Part shown: piece by piece, positions 24,609-33,049 of the stretch
Layout: each line of letters begins with the position of its first letter
Numbering within the stretch: the first letter of the stretch is position 1
Source of the DNA: Brevibacterium limosum
GTDB taxonomy: Bacteria > Actinomycetota > Actinomycetes > Actinomycetales > Brevibacteriaceae
Reading direction: 5' to 3'
Assembly (NCBI RefSeq): GCF_011617705.1
Contig: NZ_CP050154.1
Coordinates: forward strand, 806,001-870,000
Length of the DNA: 64,000 bases
Translations under genes and position numbers: made by a program
Notes under the pieces: generated by a model
The model's database searches: none
What the model saw: the letters and a program-made list of their open reading frames with translations, nothing else
What the model was told of the DNA's origin: nothing

Positions 24609-25601
24609 TCAGTGCCTCGTCCCGGGCGTCTGCGTTGGCTTCGCCGACTCCTCGGCCGAGGCGGTGCCACCCTGGTCGGATGCCACGCCGCCCTGGTCGG
24701 ATGCCATGCCACCCTGACCGGAAGCTGCGGTGCCCCGATCGGAGGCCGCGCCCTGGTCCGCGGCAGCGGCGCGCCGGGCGCGGCGACGCTCATGGCGGAA
24801 CCACAGGGCGATCGCGAGCACCGCCAGCACGCAGACGACGATGATGTCGGTCGTCGTCGAAGACCACGAGCTCACCCATTCCTGAGCATGGGCCAGAGTG
24901 GTCGTGGGTACCAGTGACGGTGCCGAGACGAGGCCGTTGGTCGTCCAGAACACGATGCCCACGACGATCATCAGGACACCGGTGACCATCGACATGATCG
25001 GCAGCCTGCGACCGAAGAGGGTGACCGAACCTCCGCGCAGGACCGACCGGGTCCGGGAGCCCACGCGGGTCCACAGTGCCGCGATGATGAACAGCGGCAC
25101 GACCATCCCGGCCCCGTAGACGGCGAGCATGATGCCGCCGAGGACGAAGCTGCCCTTGGTCGCGGCCAGAGTCAGCACCGCGCCGAGGATGGGCCCGGCA
25201 CAGACTCCGGCGATCCCGCTCGTGGCGCCGAGGAGGAAAGTCTTCGTCCATCCGGTCGCCCGCGCGGAGCGCTGCCGGGCGGCATCGGCTCCCGGCAGCA
25301 TCTTGGCCGGGTCGAAGCCGAAGCCGAAGAACTGGACGATGCCGAGGACGATGAGGATCACCGAGGCGACGAGGACGATCGCGCTGCGGTGGGAGGTGAA
25401 CAGGGCCCCGAGCGTGCCGGCACCCATCCCTAAGGGGATGAGCACGAGCAGCATGCCCACATAGAAGATGAGGCCGTGCAGGATCAGGCGCGAGCCTGCT
25501 CCGACGGTGGAGCCGAAGAAGGCCGGCAGCAGGAGTGCGGCGCAGGGGCTGAGCAGGGCGAGGATTCCGCCGATGAAGGCGCTGATCAGGCTGATGTCCA
25601 T
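24609..25601 (-). CDS. CcdA/DsbD-type membrane thiol-electron transporter
   Basis: A 330-residue membrane protein with six core helices of the CcdA family, which passes reducing electrons from cytoplasmic thioredoxin to exported thiol proteins. The two essential cysteines are present: Cys20 in LLSPCAALLLPAF and Cys134 in IAGVCAGPILGA. A seventh and eighth helix and a ~60-residue hydrophilic tail follow. The tail carries four degenerate ASDQGG units encoded by a 21-bp tandem repeat. It overlaps the DsbA-like gene by one base (TGATG), so the pair is co-translated; the partner is presumably that CPYC protein. Confidence 0.87.
   Translation of the reverse strand: MDISLISAFIGGILALLSPCAALLLPAFFGSTVGAGSRLILHGLIFYVGMLLVLIPLGMGAGTLGALFTSHRSAIVLVASVILIVLGIVQFFGFGFDPAKMLPGADAARQRSARATGWTKTFLLGATSGIAGVCAGPILGAVLTLAATKGSFVLGGIMLAVYGAGMVVPLFIIAALWTRVGSRTRSVLRGGSVTLFGRRLPIMSMVTGVLMIVVGIVFWTTNGLVSAPSLVPTTTLAHAQEWVSSWSSTTTDIIVVCVLAVLAIALWFRHERRRARRAAAADQGAASDRGTAASGQGGMASDQGGVASDQGGTASAEESAKPTQTPGTRH
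24666..24749. repeat. 21-bp tandem repeat, four units, in the ccdA-like tail
   Basis: Units start at 24666, 24687, 24708 and 24729; the first two differ at 2 of 21 bases and the others are degenerate. They encode seven-residue ASDQGG-type blocks in the C-terminal tail, so repeat number could vary between strains without a frameshift. Confidence 0.7.
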
Positions 25602-26347
25602 CAGTTCTGTCCTTTCTTCGCCGTCTCGACGGCATCGACGAAGACGTCCGTGGGCTGGGCGCCGACGTACGGCTGCCCATCGAGGATGAATGTCGGGGTG
25701 GAGAACGCACCGAGGTCGGTGCCCATGGCGGCGTTGTCCGCGACCGCCTCGGCGGTTTCCTGGGAGTTCATGTCCGTGGTGAATCGGTCGGTGCCGAGGC
25801 CGATCTCTGCGGCCACCGTGGTCAGGGCTTCGGGTGTGAGCTCATCGGGGGAGCGGGGCTTGCCGTCTGAGAACAGGGCATTGTGGAATTCCCAGTGCTT
25901 GTCCTGCAGGGCCGCGGCATAGGCGGCCTTCGCAGCCTGCTCGGACGCGGAGCCGAACACATTGACCTCGCGCCATTCGATGCGCAGGTCCCCGGAGTCG
26001 ACGTAGTCGAGCATCTTCGGCAGAGTGTCCTGCGACCAAGCGGCGCAGTAGGGGCACTGGTAGTCGGAGAAGACGACGAGCTTGACGGGTGCGTCGGCGG
26101 GACCGTCGGACATCGGATCCGATTCCTCGCTGGAGTCGACATCGCCGAGGTCGGACTGCTCGGGGTCGGCGACCTCGGTGACGACGACCTCGGATTCAGC
26201 TCCGGCGCCACCGGCCGTGGGCGTCGACTCGTCCTCGCCGCTGCGGTCGATGACGAGGATCATGAGTACGAGTGCCACGGCGATGGCGCCCACCGTGGCG
26301 GGGATCCACCAGCGGTACTGCGGTCGCGGTGCCGCATGTTTGGCCAT
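25601..26347 (-). CDS. DsbA-like membrane-anchored thioredoxin-fold protein
   Basis: A 248-residue protein with an N-terminal signal anchor (residues 13-33, WWIPATVGAIAVALVLMILV), an acidic linker, and a DsbA/thioredoxin_4 domain. The active site is Cys98-Pro-Tyr-Cys101 in FSDYQCPYCAAW and the cis-Pro loop is FSTPTFIL. It should oxidise or isomerise disulfides outside the membrane. It opens an operon with the CcdA-like gene and a lipoprotein gene. AGGAG precedes ATG 26347, and a TTACTAAG-N3-CTTAGTAA palindrome stands just upstream. It is a close paralogue of the protein at 27658-28377. Confidence 0.9.
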   Translation of the reverse strand: MAKHAAPRPQYRWWIPATVGAIAVALVLMILVIDRSGEDESTPTAGGAGAESEVVVTEVADPEQSDLGDVDSSEESDPMSDGPADAPVKLVVFSDYQCPYCAAWSQDTLPKMLDYVDSGDLRIEWREVNVFGSASEQAAKAAYAAALQDKHWEFHNALFSDGKPRSPDELTPEALTTVAAEIGLGTDRFTTDMNSQETAEAVADNAAMGTDLGAFSTPTFILDGQPYVGAQPTDVFVDAVETAKKGQN

Positions 26348-26362
26348 GCTCTCACTCCTGGG

Positions 26363-26381
26363 TTACTAAGATGCTTAGTAA
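26363..26381. promoter_or_regulatory. Probable BlaI-type operator before the dsbA-ccdA-lipoprotein operon
   Basis: TTACTAAG-ATG-CTTAGTAA is a perfect inverted repeat with 8-base arms, 16 bases upstream of the DsbA-like start. Its TACTA-N7-TAGTA core and spacing equal those of the two sites in the blaI-side divergent gap at 28433-28466. Confidence 0.75.
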
Positions 26382-26446
26382 ACTATAGTTCATCGATCTC
26401 GCGGGCCGAAAGCTGCGCATCGACTTCCGCCGGCATCGACGGCCGG

Positions 26447-27654
26447 TCATTTCTTCGCTGATCGGTCCGCAGGCGGGATGAGCAGGGGGCTTCCGGGATC
26501 GCCGACGAGGCGGGCACCGGAGTCGGCGATGTGGTGCGGTGCGCCGAATCCTCCGGACTCGGTTGCCTCCTCGGCGGCATCGAGGAGCTGTCCGTCATCG
26601 GCCGACCGTGTCTGCGTGCCATTCTCGTCCGCTTCCCCGGCGCCCGATTCGGTGACGACGAGTCCGGCCCCGACGGCGGAGAGTTCGCCATCCCCGTCCA
26701 GCGGTGCATCCCAGCGCTTCGTCCCGTCGAGGTCGAAGCCGTGCAGCTTCGAGTCACTGGTCACCAGCGTGCGGCTGTGCGAGTCGAAGCCGGCGCCGTC
26801 GATGCCGGAGGCGACGGTGTCTCCCGAGCGCAGGTCGATCAGGGTGCGCTGCCCGCCGCCGCTGCCGAGGAGTGCGTGGGAGCCCCCGACGGTCTCCCAG
26901 GGGGTCTCACGAGCCTCAGCGGCCGTGAGTCCGAGGTCCGCGACGGGGCGAGTCCACAGTCGTCGACCCTCGAGGTCCTCACCGATGAGCTCCTCGCCGT
27001 CGGTGAGGACGAGGTGGCTGTCGAGGAGCGCGAGGATCCGCGGTGAGTCGCCGTCCTCGACGGCCAGTTCCGCTCCGCTGGCGGGATCGAGGACGGTGCG
27101 AGGGCCGCCGGCGCCGATGAAGTCCTCCGGCGGGCCGGCGAAGACGAGGCCGCTGCCGAGCAGCGGTCCGGGCACCTCGACGGGCCCCAGAGCTTCTCGC
27201 CGGTGTGCAGATCGAAGCCTGAGGCCGTCGTCTCGAGCGAGCCGCTCGATCCGGACTGCTGGTCCATGAGCACGGCCACCGGCCCGTCTGCGGAGTCGCT
27301 GACGAGGAAGCCGGAGCAGACGCGCGGACGCTGGGCCGACCACAGGATCGTGCCGTCCGAATCGACGGCGCGGAACTCGAGGTCGGACTCGGCCTCGTGC
27401 AGTGACAGGAACACGTCTTCGGCCTCCTGTGCGGCCACGTCCCAGCCGGGGTCGATGGCCCCGGTCCCGCTCTCCCTGGCACCGGCGGTCCCCGAGTCGT
27501 TCGTCTCGGCCGGGCGGAGTGTCTCGGCCGGCGAGTGCACCGGTCGGGGGTCGGCCGATTCGCTGTTCGCGTCGAGGCCCGAGCAGGCGCTCAGTGAGCC
27601 CAGGGTGAGCAGGCAGGCGGGCAGGATCATGGCGGCTGCCGCGCGGCGTTTCAT
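26447..27654 (-). pseudogene. Lipoprotein with PQQ-like beta-propeller, frameshifted
   Basis: Two overlapping frames together give a ~400-residue lipoprotein parallel to that at 23448-24605. The first begins with a signal peptide and lipobox LSAC and runs to HTGEKLWGP; the second continues VEVPGPLLGSGLVFAGPPEDF to the end. The paralogue reads EQEWGPVDVPGP at the same place, so exactly one base (a G or C) is missing at about 27181-27186. It could be a real mutation or an assembly error; the rest of both frames is well preserved, which favours a recent or artefactual lesion. It follows the upstream DsbA-like gene by 3 bases. Confidence 0.78.
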
Positions 27655-27657
27655 GTC

Positions 27658-28377
27658 TCAGCTCTCGGCTCGGGCGAGCGCCTCATCGACTGCGTCGGTG
27701 AACTGCTGGGTCGGCTGTGCGCCGAGCAGCGGTTTGCCGCCGATGACGAAGGCCGGTGTGCTCGAAACGCCGATCGACTGCCCTTCGGAGGCGACGGTCT
27801 CGAACTGCTCGTGGGCCTCGGTCGAATTCATATCCTGTTTGAACTGCATCGGGTCGAGGCCCAGGTCCTCGCCGAGGCTGACGAGCGAGTCGTCGTCGAG
27901 CTGAGACTTCGGTCGGTGCTCGCCGCCTTCGAACAGTGCGTTGTGATAGTCCCAGTACTCATCCTGCTTGCCTGCGGCGAAGACGGCGCGCGCGGCCCGC
28001 TCGGACTCCTCGCCGAAGACGGCGAGATCGCGCATCTCGATGCGCAGATCCCCGGAGTCGACGTAGTCCATCATCGCCGGCAGGGTGTCCTCGTTCCAGG
28101 TAGCGCAGTAGGGGCACTGGTAGTCGGAGTACATGACGAGAGTGACCGGAGCGTCGACGTCACCGACCGCATTCGTCTCCTCGGGATCCCTGTGCTCGAC
28201 GAAGGACAGGTCGACGTCTTCTTCGGCGGAGCCGTTCTGCGAACTCGAGGTCTCTTCCTGGGCATCGGCATCTGAGCCGCCTTGGTTGGCGATGACGATT
28301 CCGATGACCACGGTGGCGAGGATGATGACGGTCAGAGGGACGAGCCAGAACATGGGGCCGCGTTCGGTGCGAAGCAC
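27658..28377 (-). CDS. DsbA-like membrane-anchored thioredoxin-fold protein (paralogue)
   Basis: A 239-residue protein with a signal anchor (residues 9-30) and a DsbA-type domain. Cys88-Pro-Tyr-Cys91 lies in YSDYQCPYCATW, and the cis-Pro loop is VSSTPAFVIGG. The block YVDSGDLRIE is shared with the paralogue at 25601-26347, pointing to duplication of a DsbA/lipoprotein gene pair. GTG 28377 has AGGAGG 5 bases ahead. It heads the minus-strand part of the cluster and shares a 125-base divergent gap, holding two BlaI-like palindromes, with the CxxC membrane protein/blaI/M56 operon. Confidence 0.9.
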   Translation of the reverse strand: MLRTERGPMFWLVPLTVIILATVVIGIVIANQGGSDADAQEETSSSQNGSAEEDVDLSFVEHRDPEETNAVGDVDAPVTLVMYSDYQCPYCATWNEDTLPAMMDYVDSGDLRIEMRDLAVFGEESERAARAVFAAGKQDEYWDYHNALFEGGEHRPKSQLDDDSLVSLGEDLGLDPMQFKQDMNSTEAHEQFETVASEGQSIGVSSTPAFVIGGKPLLGAQPTQQFTDAVDEALARAES

Positions 28378-28432
28378 AAAAGCCTCCTGAAGGTGAAGTC
28401 GTTGGGGTGTGCCGGGGCGATGTCGATCTATT

Positions 28433-28449
28433 TACTATGAAGCATAGTA
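28433..28449. promoter_or_regulatory. Probable BlaI-type operator, divergent site 1
   Basis: TACTATG-AAG-CATAGTA, a perfect palindrome with 7-base arms. It sits between the DsbA-like gene (minus) and the CxxC membrane protein gene (plus), upstream of the blaI-like gene itself. Confidence 0.75.
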
Positions 28450-28466
28450 TACTAATGTGCATAGTA
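28450..28466. promoter_or_regulatory. Probable BlaI-type operator, divergent site 2
   Basis: TACTA-N7-TAGTA with an imperfect inner part, directly adjacent to site 1. Tandem 17-bp sites suggest two repressor dimers side by side. Confidence 0.65.
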
Positions 28467-28502
28467 GACTCGTATCGGTTGCCGTATCGGAGAAGGACCC
28501 TC

Positions 28503-29090
28503 ATGCTCGTCAATGCTGTCAAGGACGCCTACCGGGGCCTGCTGCTCTGGGACCGTAGGCGCATCGCTGCGGCGGCGGCCGCGGCGGCAGGCTCCGCCGT
28601 GGTCATCGGTCTCGCGACAGTGCTCATTCCCAATTCCCTCTTCGCCCGCGACATCCCGCCCGTGTGGTGGGACTATCCGGTGTGGATCCTCACTGCGGCG
28701 CTGCTCGGGATGCTCATCGCCACCTACGTGCGCAGCCCTGGATCCGAAAGAGGGTCGAGCGGCAGGCTCTCCGCCTCCGAGGGAGGCTCGAGCGGCCACG
28801 ACTCGCCGACCGAGGGGCTTTCGAGTGGTACGGAGGTCGCCTCGGAGCGGCGGTCGGGTGTCCTCGGCGGCGTGGGCGGAGTGCTCGGATGGTTCGCCGT
28901 CGGATGCCCGGTGTGCAACAAGATCGCGCTGCTCGCCCTGGGCTACACTGGCGCCTTGACCTACTTCGCACCCCTCCAGCCGATCCTGGCTGCGGCTTCG
29001 GTCGTCCTCCTGCTGGTGGCTGTGATCATCCGCCTCAAGGGCCAGTACTCGTGCCCGCTTCCCTCGCCCGAAAGGAGCGTCCGCTCATGA
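28503..29090 (+). CDS. Membrane protein with CPVC motif, unknown function
   Basis: A 195-residue membrane protein with four hydrophobic stretches: about residues 21-43, 58-75, 120-135 and 155-177. Cys135-Pro-Val-Cys138 lies in WFAVGCPVCNKIALLALG at a membrane boundary, and another Cys is near the end (QYSCPLP). A Ser/Gly/Glu-rich loop of ~45 residues separates the halves. The CPVC suggests a thiol-redox or metal role, matching the neighbouring DsbA and CcdA-like proteins. ATG 28503 was chosen for the AAGGA ahead; the frame is open further upstream, into the operator. It overlaps the blaI-like start by 4 bases. Confidence 0.72.
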   Translation: MLVNAVKDAYRGLLLWDRRRIAAAAAAAAGSAVVIGLATVLIPNSLFARDIPPVWWDYPVWILTAALLGMLIATYVRSPGSERGSSGRLSASEGGSSGHDSPTEGLSSGTEVASERRSGVLGGVGGVLGWFAVGCPVCNKIALLALGYTGALTYFAPLQPILAAASVVLLLVAVIIRLKGQYSCPLPSPERSVRS

Positions 29091-29476
29091 CTCACGATGA
29101 CGATCGGGGTGGGACCTCCTCGCCGATTCGCCTCGGCGCCCTCGAGAAGCAGGTGATGGGACTGCTGTGGGACCATGAACCGCTCACGGTTCGGCAGATC
29201 ATCGAGCTCTCGCCGGCCGAGCCTGCGTACACGACCATCGCCACCGTGCTGACCAACCTCGAGCGAAAGGGGCTCGTCAGTCGCGAGCGTCGCGGCCGCT
29301 CGGTTCTCCATGCCCCGGTCGTCAGCCGCGAGCAGCACACCGCGCGGACGATGCAGGCGGCCCTGATCGACGGCGGGGATCGTGCGGCGTCGATCCTCCA
29401 CTTCGTCGAGGGCATCGATGCCGCCGACATCCGTCTGCTGCGCGACTACCTCGACGCGAAGGGTGCCGCCGAATGA
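29087..29476 (+). CDS. BlaI/MecI/CopY-family transcriptional repressor
   Basis: A 129-residue penicillinase-repressor-type protein. LGALEKQVMGLLWDHEPLTV begins the winged helix, IIELSPAEPAYTTIATVLTN is the recognition region, and NLERKGLVSRERRGRSVLHAP is the wing. The C-terminal helices carry the dimer interface that BlaR1/MecR1-type proteases cleave or trigger cleavage of. ATG 29087 overlaps the upstream stop and its own stop overlaps the M56 start by 4 bases, so the three genes are tightly coupled. Targets are probably the three TACTA-N7-TAGTA sites in the neighbouring promoters. No beta-lactamase gene is present. Confidence 0.9.
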   Translation: MTHDDDRGGTSSPIRLGALEKQVMGLLWDHEPLTVRQIIELSPAEPAYTTIATVLTNLERKGLVSRERRGRSVLHAPVVSREQHTARTMQAALIDGGDRAASILHFVEGIDAADIRLLRDYLDAKGAAE

Positions 29477-30456
29477 GCCTGCTGATCGGCGGTGCATGCG
29501 TCGCCGCGCTCGCCTTCGTGCTCGCCTGGGCCGGTCCCGCCCTCGTTCGCTCCGCCGCGCCGGTCCTCATGCGTGTCCCGCGCGTGGCGGTGTTCGCCCT
29601 CCTGTCCCTGCCGATGCTGTCCTGGGCCGTGGTGACCGCGCTCAGCCTCATGGCGGCATGGCTGCTCAAAGGCCCAGATGTGCTGCCGATGCCCATCGGC
29701 GACGTGTGCCAGCGCTGCCTCATTGCAGCGAACCCCTTCGGCGGTGCTCAGATCGACACGCTCATCCCCGTCGTCCTCTTCCTCCTCCTGCCTCTGGTCG
29801 TCACCTTCGGATTCCTCATCCGCGGTGGGCTTCTTGCCAGGCGGCGGCACCGCGAGAACGCTGAGACGGCTCGACTCCTCGGCCACGACGCCGCCGACGT
29901 CGAGGTGGCCGGACGGACCGTCAAGATCGTGAGCGGCCACCGGCATCTGGCCTTCTCCCTGCCGCGCAGGTATGGGGGAGTGGTGCTGTCTGAGAATCTG
30001 TGTTCGGCGCTGGAGGCCGGCGAGCTGACGGCCGTGCTCGAACACGAGAGGGCCCACGTCGACCAGGGCCACCACGCGATCATGGCCCTGGTGGAGGCCT
30101 TCGTGCGCCCGCTGCGGTTCATCCCGCTCTTCGCGGAGGTCGCAGCCTCCGTCCCGCTCTACCTCGAGATCGCGGCCGATGATCGCGCGCGGAAGGTCGC
30201 AGGGACTCCCGCGCTGGCCGGCGCCCTGCTCAAAATCGGGCCCCAGGTGAGAGAAGGCGGTCATCTCGGCGGTTCGTATGCGCTGAATATCGCCGGGCCC
30301 GACCGGGTCCGGCAGCTCGTCGCTCCCGTGAGGATGTCGCCGGGACTGCTTCCGACGGCGGCTCTGAGCAGTGCGCTGACCGCCTTCTGCGTCCTCTTCT
30401 CCTCGGTCATCGCCACCTATGTCGGAGTTCTGCTCACCGGCTGCACTCTGTCCTGA
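29473..30456 (+). CDS. M56-family membrane metallopeptidase (BlaR1-like sensor protease)
   Basis: A 327-residue polytopic protein with helices near residues 5-20, 38-62, 97-115 and at the C-terminus. The zinc site His191-Glu-Arg-Ala-His195 (LEHERAHVDQGHH) and the downstream EIAADD supply the ligands of an M56 protease. There is no penicillin-binding sensor domain, so it does not sense beta-lactams as BlaR1 does. A Cys79-Gln-Arg-Cys82 pair lies in the loop after helix 2, on the likely outer face, and could sense oxidants or disulfide state (inference). It presumably inactivates the BlaI-type repressor encoded just upstream. Confidence 0.88.
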   Translation: MSLLIGGACVAALAFVLAWAGPALVRSAAPVLMRVPRVAVFALLSLPMLSWAVVTALSLMAAWLLKGPDVLPMPIGDVCQRCLIAANPFGGAQIDTLIPVVLFLLLPLVVTFGFLIRGGLLARRRHRENAETARLLGHDAADVEVAGRTVKIVSGHRHLAFSLPRRYGGVVLSENLCSALEAGELTAVLEHERAHVDQGHHAIMALVEAFVRPLRFIPLFAEVAASVPLYLEIAADDRARKVAGTPALAGALLKIGPQVREGGHLGGSYALNIAGPDRVRQLVAPVRMSPGLLPTAALSSALTAFCVLFSSVIATYVGVLLTGCTLS

Positions 30457-30511
30457 CGGTCCAGGCGCCGTGGGAAGCGGTCAAGCCGGAGTCCGTCTTC
30501 CGTCCGCACTC

Positions 30512-31447
30512 TCACGGACGCAGCTCTCGACCGACGCTGCGGGCGTACCCCTCCTTGACGAGGTCGAGGTGAGTCCACGAGTCCAGGGAGGCGACCTCGG
30601 CCAGGCTGCGCAGGGACTCGACTGCGGCGAGGACTTCGCCGGAGACATGGCCGTGGACGGTGGCGATGAAGTCGAAGCTGCCGTGGGTACGAGCGGCGAA
30701 GTCGATGGCCGGAGTGGCCAGGATGAGCTCTCGGATTGCGTCGAGGTCCCCGCGGGCTGAGATCCCCAGGCCGATGGAGAACCGGCTGCGTGAGATTCCG
30801 CCGGGGCGGATCGCCGAGATGCGGATAACGCCTGCGTCAAGGAGCTTCGCCACCCGCTCTCTTACTGATGAGGGAGAAAGATGGACCTCATCGGACAGGG
30901 ACTTGAAGCTCGTGCGACCATCGCGCTGGAGCATCGCGATGATGGCGATGTCGATCGGATCCGGCGAGACGTCCTTGCGCGCGTTCGAGACGAAGAAGCC
31001 TTTGAGCACCTCGACATAGGTGGTCAGACGGATCGAGCGAACACCGGGGATCGCGCGCACGGCAGCGAGCATCTCGTCGAGTTCGCCGAGATCGCCGTGT
31101 CGGAATTCGACGACGATCGGACGCATGCCGCTGACCAGGGAGACCAGCACGGCGTCGGAGTAGTCGGCGATCCGGTGCGCGATCGGGGCCGCTGCCCCCT
31201 CGACATCGAGCATCGCATGGACGAGTACCTCGTGGCCGGCGAATCCGGGGTCCACCGCCGCCACGACTTTGACGCCCTCCTCGTCGATGAGGCGGCGCAC
31301 CCGCTGCGAGGCAAGATCACGCGAAATTCCGAGCATGCGGGCAAGGTCGAGAATGCTCGCGCGACCGTCGGCCTGCAGCGCTCTTACGAGAGCAGCATCG
31401 AGGTCACCGAATTCCCGCTGAGCGTCAGTGCCCTCCGAGGACGTCAT
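30512..31447 (-). CDS. Lrp/AsnC-family regulator with duplicated domains
   Basis: A 311-residue protein with two HTH-AsnC plus ligand-domain units in tandem. Unit one has DAALVRALQADGRASILDLA and GISRDLASQRVRRLIDEEGV. Unit two has DIAIIAMLQRDGRTSFKSLS and HLSPSSVRERVAKLLDAGVI, ending in SLDSWTHLDLVKEG. One chain thus mimics a dimer. ATG 31447 has GGGAGG 9 bases ahead. It is divergent from the MHS transporter operon, with a 261-base gap, and most likely controls it in response to an amino-acid-like substrate (inference). Confidence 0.85.
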   Translation of the reverse strand: MTSSEGTDAQREFGDLDAALVRALQADGRASILDLARMLGISRDLASQRVRRLIDEEGVKVVAAVDPGFAGHEVLVHAMLDVEGAAAPIAHRIADYSDAVLVSLVSGMRPIVVEFRHGDLGELDEMLAAVRAIPGVRSIRLTTYVEVLKGFFVSNARKDVSPDPIDIAIIAMLQRDGRTSFKSLSDEVHLSPSSVRERVAKLLDAGVIRISAIRPGGISRSRFSIGLGISARGDLDAIRELILATPAIDFAARTHGSFDFIATVHGHVSGEVLAAVESLRSLAEVASLDSWTHLDLVKEGYARSVGRELRP

Positions 31448-31708
31448 CGGCAGGAACCTCCCATTCGTCATCCGCGGCGGCTCGGAGCAATTCCGAAACC
31501 ATGATTCGGTTGATTCTAACTCACAGAAAGTCGGTTGCATGCCGTCCTGAGCAGAAGATGTGAGCGAAACGTCGGAATACATCGTCAGAAGTGCGGTCAA
31601 ATATGGTTCAGGGCCGGTCGCGCCTCTGTCGAACATATGCAAAAACACCTATATTCGGCGGAGGCACACAACATGCCTGAGAATCACATTCGAGCAAGGG
31701 AGCTCCAC

Positions 31709-33049
31709 ATGCCTTCCACGCACCCGGGCCAGGCCAAGACACATCGCAAAGCACTGAAATCGGGCTTCGCGGCCGCCGTCGGCACCACCGTCGAATGGTA
31801 CGACTTCTACGTCTACGCCACTGCCGCGGCCATCGTCTTCCCCCAGGTGTTCTTCCCCGAGGTCGACAGATCGCTGGGAACTCTCGCCTCCTTCGGCACC
31901 TACGCCGTGGCCTTCTTCATGCGTCCTCTGGGCGGAATCATCTTCGGACACGTCGGCGACCGCCTCGGTCGCAAGCCCGCACTGACGATCACCCTGGTCA
32001 TCATGGGTGTGGCCACCGTTCTCGTCGGCTGCCTGCCTGACTACGCCACAGCCGGAATGCTCGGCCCAGTCCTCCTCATTGTTCTCCGGATGTTCCAGGG
32101 ACTGGCCGTGGGAGGCGAGTGGGGCGGAGCGAGCCTCATGTCGGTCGAATCCGCGCCCGAGAAATGGAAGACCTTCTACGGCGGGTTCACTCAACTGGGA
32201 AATCCGCTCGGTGCCCTGCTGTCCTCCGCGGCCTTCTGGGGCTTGGCCGCGGCCGGTGACGATGTGCTCATGACCTGGGGGTGGAGGATCCCATTCCTGT
32301 TCTCCGTCATCCTCATCGGCGTCGGCATCTGGGTGCGGCTGCGCATCGAGGAGACACCGGTATTCGAGCAGGAAGCCACGCGGGAGAAGGATTCGACGCC
32401 GATCCTCTACGCGCTGAAGTTCAATTGGCTGCCCATCCTCATGGGTATGGGAATCATCGCCATGTCCTCGGGCGGCTACGTCATCGCCACAACCTTCGTC
32501 CAGAACTATGCCACCGGACCCGATGTCGCCATCGGTGCCGACACCATCCTCGCGGCCATGACCGTCGCATCCTTCGTCGAGGCGGCTGTCACCCTGCCGT
32601 TGGCGGCGCTCGGCGACAAGTGGGGAGGCAAGATGCTCATGTACCTGGGCATCGGATTGTCCTTCGCCACCATGATTCCGCTCATCCTCTCCATCGAGGC
32701 CGGCAACGTCGCCATGATGTTCGTCCTCGTCTCCGTCGTGCGACTGACGCTCTCGGGTGCCTGGGCCCCGCTATCGGCCCTCATGGCCCACATGTTCCGA
32801 CCGCAGGCTCGCTACACCTCGATGTCGCTGTCCTACGGTCTCGGTGCAGCCATCTGGGGCGGACTCTCGCCGGCGATCGCCAGCGGGCTCATGGCGTGGA
32901 CGGGCAGCATCTGGTCGGTCGTCGCCTTCTTCGGACTGCTCTCGGTCGTCGCCTGGCTCGGCACGGCCTTCGCCCCACAGCACCGGGATGCCGTCGACGC
33001 GACAGCACGGACCACTGATTCGACCAAACAATCCCTAGGAGATCACTGA
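31709..33049 (+). CDS. MFS transporter, metabolite:H+ symporter (MHS) family
   Basis: A 446-residue MFS protein of the MHS subfamily (ProP/ShiA/KgtP-like importers). It has the family opening SGFAAAVGTTVEWYDFYVYA, motif A FGHVGDRLGRKPALT after helix 2, and RMFQGLAVGGEWGGASLM at helix 4-5. Twelve helices are evident. It should import a small organic acid or amino-acid derivative with protons. GGGAG precedes ATG 31709; the longer upstream frame is not needed. Its stop overlaps the amidohydrolase ATG by one base, so it heads a five-gene operon and probably imports the pathway substrate. Confidence 0.88.
   Translation: MPSTHPGQAKTHRKALKSGFAAAVGTTVEWYDFYVYATAAAIVFPQVFFPEVDRSLGTLASFGTYAVAFFMRPLGGIIFGHVGDRLGRKPALTITLVIMGVATVLVGCLPDYATAGMLGPVLLIVLRMFQGLAVGGEWGGASLMSVESAPEKWKTFYGGFTQLGNPLGALLSSAAFWGLAAAGDDVLMTWGWRIPFLFSVILIGVGIWVRLRIEETPVFEQEATREKDSTPILYALKFNWLPILMGMGIIAMSSGGYVIATTFVQNYATGPDVAIGADTILAAMTVASFVEAAVTLPLAALGDKWGGKMLMYLGIGLSFATMIPLILSIEAGNVAMMFVLVSVVRLTLSGAWAPLSALMAHMFRPQARYTSMSLSYGLGAAIWGGLSPAIASGLMAWTGSIWSVVAFFGLLSVVAWLGTAFAPQHRDAVDATARTTDSTKQSLGDH

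Noticed and set aside
28407..28502. Longer N-terminus for the CPVC membrane protein
   Set aside because: It would start inside the tandem BlaI-like operators and has no ribosome site; ATG 28503 does.
29473..30456. Beta-lactam resistance locus suggested by the BlaI/M56 pair
   Set aside because: There is no penicillin-binding domain in the M56 protein and no beta-lactamase or PBP gene nearby.
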